The position numbers and the translations under genes are program-made. DNA of 6,142 bases, taken from the NCBI GenBank assembly GCA_012515495.1, contig JAAYYH010000251.1, positions 1 through 6,142 of the forward strand. The letters are read 5' to 3'. The notes beneath the pieces were generated by a model. That model ran no database searches and had not been told where the DNA came from. It saw only the letters and a list, made by a program, of their open reading frames with translations. Below are positions 1 to 6,142 of the stretch, one piece after another. Position 1 is the stretch's first letter; every line of letters starts with the position of its first letter. This stretch comes from Coriobacteriaceae bacterium. GTDB lineage: Bacteria; Actinomycetota; Coriobacteriia; Coriobacteriales; UBA8131.

Positions 1-347
1 GCAATAATAGCGTCTTTATCCTTGATAGCTTGGGATTGCTGCTCTTTCTCATCGAGAATCTTAGTGAGCATTTCTTCAATTTGGCTGAGTAGCGTTACCA
101 TGAGTAGCTTTTGGTTAGCTCCGTAGTCTGTGTACTTGAGTTTCATTGGTCGGGCGTGGGCGTAGGGATCTTGTTGATCCTCTATCAGGTTGATTATCTG
201 GTTCTGGTTATCCTGTTCGATGGCGTAGTATTTCGCCAGATTCACGACATCGACGTTTGAAAACCAACCGAATTGAATAAGTTTCTCGTAGTTATCGTAG
301 TACTGGAATCCACAGTTTCGGTCATCTCTTTTGTGAATCAGGTGGCT
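1..347 (-). pseudogene. In-frame continuation of the interrupted glycosyltransferase, partial at window edge
   Basis: Reading on past the TAA in the same frame gives 115 codons with no further stop, running off the window at position 1. The translation looks like real protein. It begins SHLIHKRDDRNCGFQYYDNY, a plausible helical extension of the catalytic domain, and passes through LIQFGWFSNVDVV and an aromatic/polar stretch. It ends in a heptad-like, charged segment (about residues 298-332 counting from the upstream ATG) that suggests a coiled coil. No Shine-Dalgarno-led start follows the stop: the first in-frame ATG is 68 codons in, inside the extension. It is therefore unlikely to be a separate gene. 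The simplest reading is one long glycosyltransferase gene split by a nonsense codon, either a real mutation or a base error. The 3' end lies outside the window, so its full length and any further domain are unknown. Confidence 0.75.
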
Positions 348-998
348 TTAAAGCGACAACGCTGTCTTTTGCACTGCCTGATAGCTGTTTCGAATCGGGT
401 AGTGTGCATAGAATAGTCCTGAAGTTACTTGGATGGGCCGACGATTCGACCCGTCAGGGTAATTGATGCCGTGAGAACCAGCGGTGAGGGTACACCTGTT
501 TTCAGAAAACATCTGACTGCTTACGATGGTCTTATAGAATTGCTGGACTTCATCTGCCCGACGCTTAGCGAAGCCATCTGGCAAGAACTCCTCATTATCC
601 TCTGTATAGCTTGTGCGGATGAACGTTCGCCAAGGAATCTGATGTTCAACTAAAGGATCAAGAGCCTCAATCACGCCTCGTGGATTCTCTCCACTGGCTG
701 TAATCAGGAATTCATCGACATCGATCGGTAAGACGATGTCTGCGTGGTGCTCTTCCATGGCAATTCTCAATAGCTGGTTGTTGATAAAGTATTTAGTTCC
801 AAGATTGTATGGAATGTTATTCAGCAGGACGATTGGCAATCCCTCATCGACCAGCTGCTTGATGATATCAGCGGTGTTGTCTTTGCTGGAGTTATCGTTG
901 ATCACCAGCTTGTCACAGAATGTCAGAGTGTATCTGCAATAGGATTCGACGATGTCGCATTCATTGCGGACAGTTGTAGTAGCGATGATCCTTGGCAT
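348..998 (-). CDS. Glycosyltransferase of the Glyco_tranf_2_4 type, catalytic part, ending at an in-frame TAA (216 aa)
   Basis: Encodes the catalytic half of a GT-A-type glycosyltransferase, presumably acting on the same surface glycan. The first strand leads into VRNECDIVESY (10-20), then INDNSSKDNT (33-42) for nucleotide binding, PIDVDEF (91-97) as the metal-binding DxD, GSHGI (174-178) and AHYPIR (198-203), a His-containing motif usual near the end of this domain. Relatives continue beyond this point. Here translation stops at codon 217 (TAA, 348-350), but the same frame stays open for 115 further codons to the window edge, so this is probably the front of a longer, interrupted gene. The start is clear: AAGGA lies seven bases before the ATG, an in-frame TGA is 54 bases upstream, and there is no other start between. 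The gap to the preceding gene is 81 bases. Whether the 216-aa product folds and works is unknown; most active-site motifs are present. Confidence 0.85.
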   Translation of the reverse strand: MPRIIATTTVRNECDIVESYCRYTLTFCDKLVINDNSSKDNTADIIKQLVDEGLPIVLLNNIPYNLGTKYFINNQLLRIAMEEHHADIVLPIDVDEFLITASGENPRGVIEALDPLVEHQIPWRTFIRTSYTEDNEEFLPDGFAKRRADEVQQFYKTIVSSQMFSENRCTLTAGSHGINYPDGSNRRPIQVTSGLFYAHYPIRNSYQAVQKTALSL

Positions 999-1079
999 AT
1001 CAGCTTCCTTGTTCTCGGTGTTGATGCGATAGACAAACGCAGCCTCAGTTCAGTTGCGTATTCTCTGCCAGAGGTACAT

Positions 1080-2846
1080 TCATTCCTTGATATAGATGCT
1101 TCCTGAGTCATTTCGAAAAGCAACTTTCATCATCTCAAACTTATCCGGATTCTGCTCATGAACCTCACTTGGATTCAACACCACGAAGACACTGTTTGTA
1201 TCATCCAGGGAATAGGGTTCTGTAACGTAGAACTGACTAAGCAGCGAGTTGCCCCAAGTCTCATGTTCCCAGATATCAGAAATCACAATAGCATTTACCC
1301 CAAGATGAGTCTTTAGTTCTTGTGCCTCATGCAGCAGGACAATAAAACTGGGAGTATAGGCAACACCATATTCTGGATGGTCGAGATACTCCTTGTTGAA
1401 CTCAAAGATCTTCACAGGCAGAGTTGCGCTGGGATAAGGACTGATTAAAACGTTTCTGTCATGTAGTCGAGATTCTAAACCAGATAATCCAAATACACCG
1501 ATAATCAGCCAAATGGCAGCGTAGGACACAACGAAGTATCTTATTTGCTTGTTTTGCATCAGGATGCCGACTCCAGAAGCAGCCAAAAAAAGCACGAGGA
1601 ACCAGTTGGGAAAGTTCAACTTATAGTAGTAGTAGGTGCTCACTTCACCGGTAATAATCATTATGAAGAAGGGAATCATGTAGATCCAGAAGATTGGTAC
1701 CAAAATCGTAGCCAATGTAAGCTGCCTTTTCTTGAACGCGACAAAGACCACGTACAGGGTAAAAGGCAGGAAGATGATGAAATCAGAGAAGAGATTCCGA
1801 TATATACCCCCCTCTGCATTCAGTGCTGGCATCACGGTGGGGTCCTTAGTATCCAAGAAGATGATGAATACTGATGTCAAGATCACTGGCATGGCAAACG
1901 TGCCTATCTCGGCAAGCACGAGTCTGAGGGCGTGCTTGTGCTTGCTTTCGCTGTCTTTCTCTCTATCTGGATAAAGCGCATAGATAATGAAGAGGAATAC
2001 CGCGAGGAATACTGGTGGAGCGAATAACGTGTAGCAGAGTCCAAGACCCAATAAGCCAAGACTGATCAGTGTTGTTATTAACGCCCTGCTGGTGAAGCAC
2101 GTATAGAAACTCGCAAGGATTATCAGAAGTATGATGATATTCACTGCGATGCCAAGGTAGATAAAACCATAGATGTGATTGTTCAGAGGATAACCGAGTA
2201 AATATACCAGTGAGATAATCACAGTCACTATGTGCTTTGGGGGCGTTTTCAGAGAGTATCTGATTGCGGAATAGAATAGTAACCCAGAGTACCAGAAACC
2301 GATCAAGTCCTTGATCTCGAATGAGCGGAATTCATAGAGTCCGGGAAAGATCGGTGAGAGCATCTGGATGAACAGTGAATTGGAAAGCTGAGCGAAGTAC
2401 ATATTATAAGAACCGAAAATCACGCTCTTGCTCTGTGTGATCTGATTCGCAAATGTCAGATGTGCTGCGGGATCAACAGTGGCATAGGTAATCAGACCCT
2501 CGTAATGGAACCGCAGTAAGCCAAATGATAAGACAATCGCTGTTACCAGGATTGTGAGGCAAACATCAGTTAAATCGAGAGTGTAGTGCTGAACGTGACC
2601 AGAGGAGAAAGTGAGATAGATTATCACGGCAGCCAAGAGAAAGCTAGTAATCGTAACAGATAGCAGATCGACTGGAATTCCCATGAGAGAGAATATTCCG
2701 CCGATAAAACAGAGATAACATTCAAATAACAAGAGACTGACAGCGACCCACAATACCAGGCTTTGCTTACGATGGGTCTTTGGGAGCAGGATGAAAGCAA
2801 TGACAAGAATTAGCGCAGACAGGAAGAACAGTAGTGCAAGTGCCAT
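1080..2846 (-). CDS. Polytopic membrane protein, candidate GT-C glycosyltransferase or polysaccharide polymerase (588 aa)
   Basis: An integral membrane protein with no soluble catalytic motif I can name. By hydrophobicity I count about 12-14 helices: roughly 3-22, 29-50, 62-80, 97-113, 181-197, 206-219, 224-249, 257-275, 278-293, 312-331, 354-371, 377-399, 413-429 and 435-453. A hydrophilic domain of about 130 residues follows to the C-terminus. The loop after the fourth helix carries DPAAH (125-129), recalling the acidic/His first-loop site of GT-C transferases that use polyprenyl-phosphate sugars. A YYYYK run at 405-409 sits just before a late helix. Position among glycosyltransferases supports a role in transfer or polymerisation of the glycan outside the membrane. 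A Wzy-like polymerase or a non-catalytic assembly protein remain possible. The start is firm: AAGGGG lies eight bases upstream and an in-frame TGA 15 bases upstream. The stop is TGA. Confidence 0.85.
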   Translation of the reverse strand: MALALLFFLSALILVIAFILLPKTHRKQSLVLWVAVSLLLFECYLCFIGGIFSLMGIPVDLLSVTITSFLLAAVIIYLTFSSGHVQHYTLDLTDVCLTILVTAIVLSFGLLRFHYEGLITYATVDPAAHLTFANQITQSKSVIFGSYNMYFAQLSNSLFIQMLSPIFPGLYEFRSFEIKDLIGFWYSGLLFYSAIRYSLKTPPKHIVTVIISLVYLLGYPLNNHIYGFIYLGIAVNIIILLIILASFYTCFTSRALITTLISLGLLGLGLCYTLFAPPVFLAVFLFIIYALYPDREKDSESKHKHALRLVLAEIGTFAMPVILTSVFIIFLDTKDPTVMPALNAEGGIYRNLFSDFIIFLPFTLYVVFVAFKKRQLTLATILVPIFWIYMIPFFIMIITGEVSTYYYYKLNFPNWFLVLFLAASGVGILMQNKQIRYFVVSYAAIWLIIGVFGLSGLESRLHDRNVLISPYPSATLPVKIFEFNKEYLDHPEYGVAYTPSFIVLLHEAQELKTHLGVNAIVISDIWEHETWGNSLLSQFYVTEPYSLDDTNSVFVVLNPSEVHEQNPDKFEMMKVAFRNDSGSIYIKE

Positions 2847-2892
2847 TATCTCACCCCTTCAAGCAGTACCCTCTCCAGACTTGAAAACCCAG

Positions 2893-4959
2893 TTATCGTT
2901 TCAGCCGACGTTTCAGCTTTCTCAGCGACCGATAGAGAACACTGAACGGTCTCGCGAAATGAAGTGACGCGAGTATCAGTTCCAAATCAACAGACTCTGT
3001 TCTCTGGTAAGAGACAGTGACAGTCTTAATGATGGCAGGAATGTCAAGTATAAGCGTAATTTGAGGATCATCTTGGAGGAATAGTATCCTATTTCCAACT
3101 ACATAACCGTTCGTATCCACATCACGCGCAGAGAACCTTTTTGTTTCTCCAGACTCAGAAAGGACATCGATGAGAAGCTCGCTGATCGTCATGCTGCCAA
3201 AATCACCTGGATCGAGTCGGAGAGCGCGCTGGTGTGCTGGCGGAATCGAGGAAAATTGCCATGTGTTCGGCGAAGTTTGCGTTGCGCCATATCTGGACTT
3301 CTCAGAGAAACCTTCACCAAGGTCGAGGTACAAGACTGGCTCTCTTTTCTTTCCAATTACCTTGCTATAGACCTGTTCTTCTTCGGAGAACCTAATCTGT
3401 GTCTTTCCTTCCAACAGATCGCCAAGCCGATAAATGTATCCTGGAGGCATGATAAATGGAGTTCGATTCAGCTGGATCCTGATAAGGTCGTAGTTCTCCT
3501 GCCATTCAACAGAATCATGCAATACGCGAGAGTTATCCCCATTCTTCCATAGTCGATACAGGAAAGTCACTTTTCGTGATTCGCTGACACCGCAGAGCAG
3601 GGCGGATCTCATCAGCAGATCCCAATCCTCAGTTGTGTCCAATTCAAGGTTAAAATTGATATTCAGATGCTGATAGATATAACGTGGGATCGCGTAGCTC
3701 GAAGCCGGGCAATAATTCGTTTTCAGCTGATCGATTACATCAAATTCCTTGCAATAGATGTCGCTTATGGGGCCTATTGAACAAAGATCTTGGTGCCTGT
3801 TATCGATGCTTGTCGTCTCCCATTCTTGCGTTACCGCGAATGAATGGAGAATCGTTCCGGGAGCAGATGCTGCCAGATCATGGAAAACCTCAATCCAATT
3901 GTCGAAAAGCAGATCATCATCATCAAGGATAGCGATGTAATCACCCTTAGCTTGCGCGAATCCAATATGCAATGGAGTGGCTCTGCCGCCCCTATCGACT
4001 TTTATGAAACGGATCTGATTGCGAAGCCATTCAGGCGTATCGCCAATTGCCTTTTCGACGATGAGCTGATGCTCGACATCGACTTTATGTCCAAGAACCA
4101 ACACTTCGAAGTCAGTCATCGTCTGAGCCGTGAGGCAGAGCAGGGTTTCTGATAGAGCCTCTGGGCGCTTGCCCTGTGTGCGAATGATCACCGACAGGAA
4201 AGGGGCTTGATCTTCAGGAGCAGATACCGATCGTCTCGGCATCGCAAGATAAGCACGAATGAATTGATTTACTGTTGCGTGGGGATCGAAGGTTCCCTTC
4301 AGCCAATCCAAGTATTTGTATACAGTGGTATCTGCGGATAATAGTGGACTGTCTGCGGGGAAATGTTGATCAGAGACTTCTATCTCAAAATCTCTCGATC
4401 GTATCATCTCGAAGCCGCACAAACGCATCATCTGTTCGAGCGATTGATGTGTGAAGAACGAGATGTGTGAAGCATCCAAGAGACCGGTCTCGGTGTAATC
4501 AAAACGTCCTTCTAGCAGCTTGAACGTAATATCTCTATGAGCGATGTTGGGTACGCTGATCACTAGCGGGGCGTGGTATTTAAGGGAAAGGGTGTGCGCG
4601 ATTTCAAGTAGCAGCTTGGGGTTTGGCAGATGTTCAAGCACATCGAGTATAGAAATTGATGCGATGCTCCTTCCCTTGAGCAGTGTCTGAATGAAAGCTA
4701 GTGTTGCTTCTATGTCAGTGAACTCGTGGACGTAAGCCTCGCAACCATGACTTAACAGGTAATCGACTGAGTCAACGTTGCTGTCGATGCCAAGATATTC
4801 GACATGCAGATTATTCTCTTTAATGCCATAAGCGATGGCGCCAAAGCCGCAACCCAAATCAAGGTGAACGCCTTCGGAAACAGATAGATCCTTGAGAATT
4901 TCAACAACACTGCCATAGATATTGTCAGTTGCGTATTGGTTTTGGTATTTATCTCTCAT
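2893..4959 (-). CDS. SAM-dependent methyltransferase / family 2 glycosyltransferase fusion (688 aa)
   Basis: A multidomain cytoplasmic glycan-modifying enzyme. Residues 1 to about 195 form a class I methyltransferase: DLGCGFG at 34-40 binds SAM, GIDS at 57-60 supplies the acidic ribose-binding position, LDVLEHLPNP at 105-114 is the post-core motif, and VPNIAH (136-141) with HISFFT (165-170) match the Methyltransf_23 type. Residues 254 to about 500 form a GT-A domain beginning SVIIRTQGKRPEA, with GDYIAILDDDDL at 339-350 (metal-binding acids) and an acidic TTEDWDLLMR at 442-451. Residues 541-670 look beta-rich and begin YLDLGEGFSE, a module I associate with other polysaccharide glycosyltransferases. 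The last 19 residues hold nine Arg/Lys and could bind membrane. Known methyltransferase-rhamnosyltransferase fusions such as Geobacillus WsaE suggest methylation of a terminal sugar, but the role here is inferred. GAGGA lies nine bases before the ATG, and no other start codon exists in the 45-base gap. Confidence 0.92.
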   Translation of the reverse strand: MRDKYQNQYATDNIYGSVVEILKDLSVSEGVHLDLGCGFGAIAYGIKENNLHVEYLGIDSNVDSVDYLLSHGCEAYVHEFTDIEATLAFIQTLLKGRSIASISILDVLEHLPNPKLLLEIAHTLSLKYHAPLVISVPNIAHRDITFKLLEGRFDYTETGLLDASHISFFTHQSLEQMMRLCGFEMIRSRDFEIEVSDQHFPADSPLLSADTTVYKYLDWLKGTFDPHATVNQFIRAYLAMPRRSVSAPEDQAPFLSVIIRTQGKRPEALSETLLCLTAQTMTDFEVLVLGHKVDVEHQLIVEKAIGDTPEWLRNQIRFIKVDRGGRATPLHIGFAQAKGDYIAILDDDDLLFDNWIEVFHDLAASAPGTILHSFAVTQEWETTSIDNRHQDLCSIGPISDIYCKEFDVIDQLKTNYCPASSYAIPRYIYQHLNINFNLELDTTEDWDLLMRSALLCGVSESRKVTFLYRLWKNGDNSRVLHDSVEWQENYDLIRIQLNRTPFIMPPGYIYRLGDLLEGKTQIRFSEEEQVYSKVIGKKREPVLYLDLGEGFSEKSRYGATQTSPNTWQFSSIPPAHQRALRLDPGDFGSMTISELLIDVLSESGETKRFSARDVDTNGYVVGNRILFLQDDPQITLILDIPAIIKTVTVSYQRTESVDLELILASLHFARPFSVLYRSLRKLKRRLKR

Positions 4960-5004
4960 GTTGAAGGATCCTCGCCTTATGTCGACTCGATCACAATAGA
5001 TATT

Positions 5005-5919
5005 CTAAACAGTGAACCGCCGTTTTTCGTAATTGAATCCTTCAAATGAAGCAATACGATGAGCTTTATCTAGAGCCTCTGGGAGATTTTTGGCCTGTAG
5101 GCGTTCCAAGAACGACGATGCAGCTCTTTGGTAGACATCGTCATCGTTCTCTGAGAAGTTCGAGAGGATTTCATCGAGCAGTTTCTGGTTGGACCATTTG
5201 TAGGCCAAGAACAATGCCGCTTCAGCAGAGTAATAGACCTCTGCTTCAGTGGGCTCGCATCTGCCTTTTGAATTGAGGCGCTTGGCATGGTAGACAACTG
5301 CAGCAGGTCTGTAAATTATTCGTCTGCCCGTCAGGCGAATCCGCCAGGACAGATCCACGTCATCGCAGTACAGGAAGAAGCAGGTCTCATCAAAACCACC
5401 AACTTCCTGGAAGACAGTGGTTGGAACAAGGGCAGCCGCTCCGGAACCCCAAGAGGTTTCGCCAGTTGCTCTGTCATATTCTTTTGGGTGTTCGATTGGC
5501 GTCTGCCGTGCTTCGACCAAACCGACTCGCAGTTCCTGATTAGCGAAGGGAGCCAATGCCTCGGTGAAGTAATTAGGTGAGAGAATTACATCAGGATTGA
5601 TAATTAAGATGTACTCAGTCGAGCAATTCTCTGCAAGCAGATTATGGCCGCGAGAAGTGCCGGTGTTCTCATCAAAGAAGTGGTAGCTGAAAGAAAAAGC
5701 GTACTTGTACTGCTCTGCCAGTTTGTCTACGTCAGAGCTGGATAGTACGGGGATGGGGGAGGCGTCGCCATATTTGACCTTGACAGAACCTATCAATCCA
5801 TGCGAATCCCTCCTTGCGACTTGGATTGCATTATCGATGCTGTCCAAAGCTTTGACGATGCTGGGAAGTTGGTTGTTGTAGATAACGGATTGGATTTGTA
5901 ACGTCGCATTTGTAACCAT
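5005..5919 (-). CDS. Family 2 glycosyltransferase, rhamnosyltransferase-like (304 aa)
   Basis: Probably transfers a nucleotide-activated sugar, perhaps rhamnose, onto a lipid-linked glycan at the cytoplasmic membrane face. A GT-A fold fits: an early strand (residues 9-14), GDAS at 51-54 where many relatives have a DNxS motif, NTGTSRGHN at 85-93, and INPD at 107-110 in the place of the metal-binding DxD. WGSG (157-160), GGFDE (174-178) and DDVDLSWR (186-193) follow, a series typical of WbbL/GlfT-like members where the DDVD acidic pair includes the likely catalytic base. There is no signal peptide or membrane helix. The length of about 300 aa is normal and no key motif is missing. The ATG is preceded by AAGGA six bases upstream, and an in-frame TAA lies 12 bases before it, so the start is secure. 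The stop is TAG. It is the first gene after the leader region. Donor and acceptor sugars cannot be read from sequence. Confidence 0.93.
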   Translation of the reverse strand: MVTNATLQIQSVIYNNQLPSIVKALDSIDNAIQVARRDSHGLIGSVKVKYGDASPIPVLSSSDVDKLAEQYKYAFSFSYHFFDENTGTSRGHNLLAENCSTEYILIINPDVILSPNYFTEALAPFANQELRVGLVEARQTPIEHPKEYDRATGETSWGSGAAALVPTTVFQEVGGFDETCFFLYCDDVDLSWRIRLTGRRIIYRPAAVVYHAKRLNSKGRCEPTEAEVYYSAEAALFLAYKWSNQKLLDEILSNFSENDDDVYQRAASSFLERLQAKNLPEALDKAHRIASFEGFNYEKRRFTV

Positions 5920-5988
5920 CGAATATCCTTACAGTCGTTCATGCGAGAAGTCTGGAGTGAAAAAAACGCAGCAATCATTTCAATAATA

Positions 5989-6005
5989 ATCATCTATTTG
6001 ATGAT
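5989..6005 (-). repeat. Inverted repeat ATCATC / GATGAT in the leader
   Basis: ATCATC (5989-5994) and GATGAT (6000-6005) form a six-base AT-rich stem with a five-base loop, inside the presumed untranslated leader of the first gene. Another ATCATC copy occurs at 6041-6046, within the promoter spacer. The structure would be weak, and low-complexity sequence is a likely explanation. Confidence 0.2.
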
Positions 6006-6008
6006 AAA

Positions 6009-6028
6009 ACAGCAAATCGACGTGCTGT
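6009..6028 (-). repeat. Inverted repeat at the predicted transcript start
   Basis: ACAGCA (6009-6014) pairs with TGCTGT (6023-6028) across an eight-base loop. On the minus strand it lies directly downstream of the putative -10 box and is followed by TTTTATC. It could be an operator overlapping the start site or a small 5' hairpin. The stem is short and could be chance. Confidence 0.3.
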
Positions 6029-6029
6029 C

Positions 6030-6057
6030 ATTCTAACATTATCATCATTTAAGACAA
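6030..6057 (-). promoter_or_regulatory. Putative sigma70-type promoter with extended -10
   Basis: On the minus strand TTGTCT (6057-6052) and TAGAAT (6035-6030) are separated by 16 bases. The bases just before TAGAAT are TGT, giving the extended -10 pattern TGnTAGAAT, five of six matches to TATAAT. The -35 matches four of six positions. The predicted start near 6023 would give a leader of about 100 bases before the first glycosyltransferase gene. It is the best promoter match I found in the 223 bases upstream of the operon. It is a pattern match only. Confidence 0.45.
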
Positions 6058-6083
6058 TGCAGTTAGTGCAGGGTAAGTAAAAG

Positions 6084-6098
6084 GAATGCCAAGCATTC
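6084..6098 (-). repeat. Perfect inverted repeat, possible weak terminator or operator
   Basis: GAATGC and GCATTC form a perfect six-base stem around a three-base loop. Read on the minus strand it is followed by CTTTTACTT, a poor U-tract, so it could be a weak terminator of a gene lying to the right of the window. It also lies about 27 bases upstream of the putative -35 box, where a regulator could bind. Neither role is established. Confidence 0.3.
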
Positions 6099-6125
6099 TG
6101 TAGACTGTGGTTTGAAAACTGTAGA
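6098..6125. repeat. Direct repeat CTGTAGA, copies 21 bases apart
   Basis: CTGTAGA occurs at 6098-6104 and again at 6119-6125, exactly 21 bases start to start, or two helical turns. A third CTGT lies at 6105-6108. The pair sits about 40-70 bases upstream of the putative -35 box. This spacing is typical of direct-repeat sites for response regulators, but seven-base repeats also arise by chance. Confidence 0.2.
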
Positions 6126-6142
6126 TTTTTTACACAATACCA

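Noticed and set aside
348..350. Readthrough or recoding of the TAA as an amino acid.
   Set aside because: TAA also ends the 688-aa gene here, no recoding structure is evident, and known special decoding mainly uses TGA or TAG.
345..354. The palindrome GCTTTAAAGC at the nonsense codon, considered as a target-site or invertible-element boundary.
   Set aside because: The reading frame and the protein sequence continue directly on both sides, and I see no second copy or inserted sequence.
1037..1059. ACGCA/TGCGT inverted repeat in the gap before the last gene, considered as a terminator.
   Set aside because: The stem is only five bases with a 13-base loop, and the following TTTGTCT is a poor U-tract.
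923..1123. A minus-strand frame of 66 codons spanning the 81-base gap between the membrane protein and the last glycosyltransferase.
   Set aside because: It overlaps both neighbours in a different frame and shows no recognisable features.
1545..1974. Plus-strand open frames of 109 and 80 codons opposite the membrane protein gene.
   Set aside because: They lie antisense to hydrophobic codons, and their His/Glu/Asp-rich composition is the expected mirror of Leu/Ile/Val-rich coding sequence.
3912..3926. ATCATCATCATC-like run, considered as a simple-sequence repeat that could cause phase variation.
   Set aside because: It encodes the Asp run of the catalytic LDDDD motif, so function explains it. 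Triplet slippage would also stay in frame.
3232..4152. Several plus-strand open frames (for example 3232-3552, 3684-3932 and 3844-4152) opposite the methyltransferase-glycosyltransferase gene.
   Set aside because: They overlap a long gene with clear catalytic motifs and their translations resemble no protein type I recognise. They are antisense shadows.
5793..5993. A minus-strand frame starting with MIIIEMIAAF in the leader and overlapping the start of the first gene, considered as a leader peptide.
   Set aside because: It runs well into the glycosyltransferase gene in another frame and has no convincing Shine-Dalgarno sequence. The overlapped gene has a strong one.

Overview
The window is a piece of a bacterial surface-polysaccharide biosynthesis cluster. 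All real genes lie on the minus strand, so the locus reads from the right edge (about 6142) towards position 1. Spot counts of a few lines give a base composition around the mid-40s % G+C, with a more AT-rich stretch at the right end. The Shine-Dalgarno sequences are strong (AAGGA/AAGGGG type), and ATG starts with TAA, TAG and TGA stops indicate the standard bacterial code. The domain style resembles rhamnan-type cell-wall or capsule clusters of Gram-positive bacteria, such as Bifidobacterium relatives or lactic acid bacteria. No taxonomic marker is present, so this placement is a weak guess.

Layout in the direction of transcription. (1) 6142-5920 is a 223-base non-coding leader with a good extended -10 promoter candidate, three small inverted repeats and a phased direct repeat. 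(2) 5919-5005 is a 304-aa family 2 glycosyltransferase of the rhamnosyltransferase-like kind. (3) 4959-2893 is a 688-aa fusion of a SAM-dependent methyltransferase, a second family 2 glycosyltransferase and a C-terminal module that looks beta-rich, ending in a very basic tail. (4) 2846-1080 is a 588-aa polytopic membrane protein with about a dozen helices and a C-terminal extracytoplasmic domain, a candidate GT-C transferase or polymerase. (5) 998 to beyond position 1 is a third glycosyltransferase of the DxDEF type. It is interrupted by one in-frame TAA at 348-350 but continues in the same frame, protein-like, for 115 more codons to the window edge.

Gaps between genes are 45, 46 and 81 bases, and I see no convincing terminator in them, so the four genes probably form one operon. 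A working model is that the soluble glycosyltransferases build a lipid-linked glycan at the inner membrane face, the fusion protein adds and methylates a sugar (possibly a capping step), and the membrane protein transfers or polymerises sugars outside. No flippase, ABC exporter, sugar-nucleotide synthesis gene or initiating transferase is visible, so this is only part of the cluster. The features most worth following are the in-frame stop and the methyltransferase-glycosyltransferase fusion. I found no tRNA, rRNA, CRISPR array, insertion sequence or toxin-antitoxin pair.
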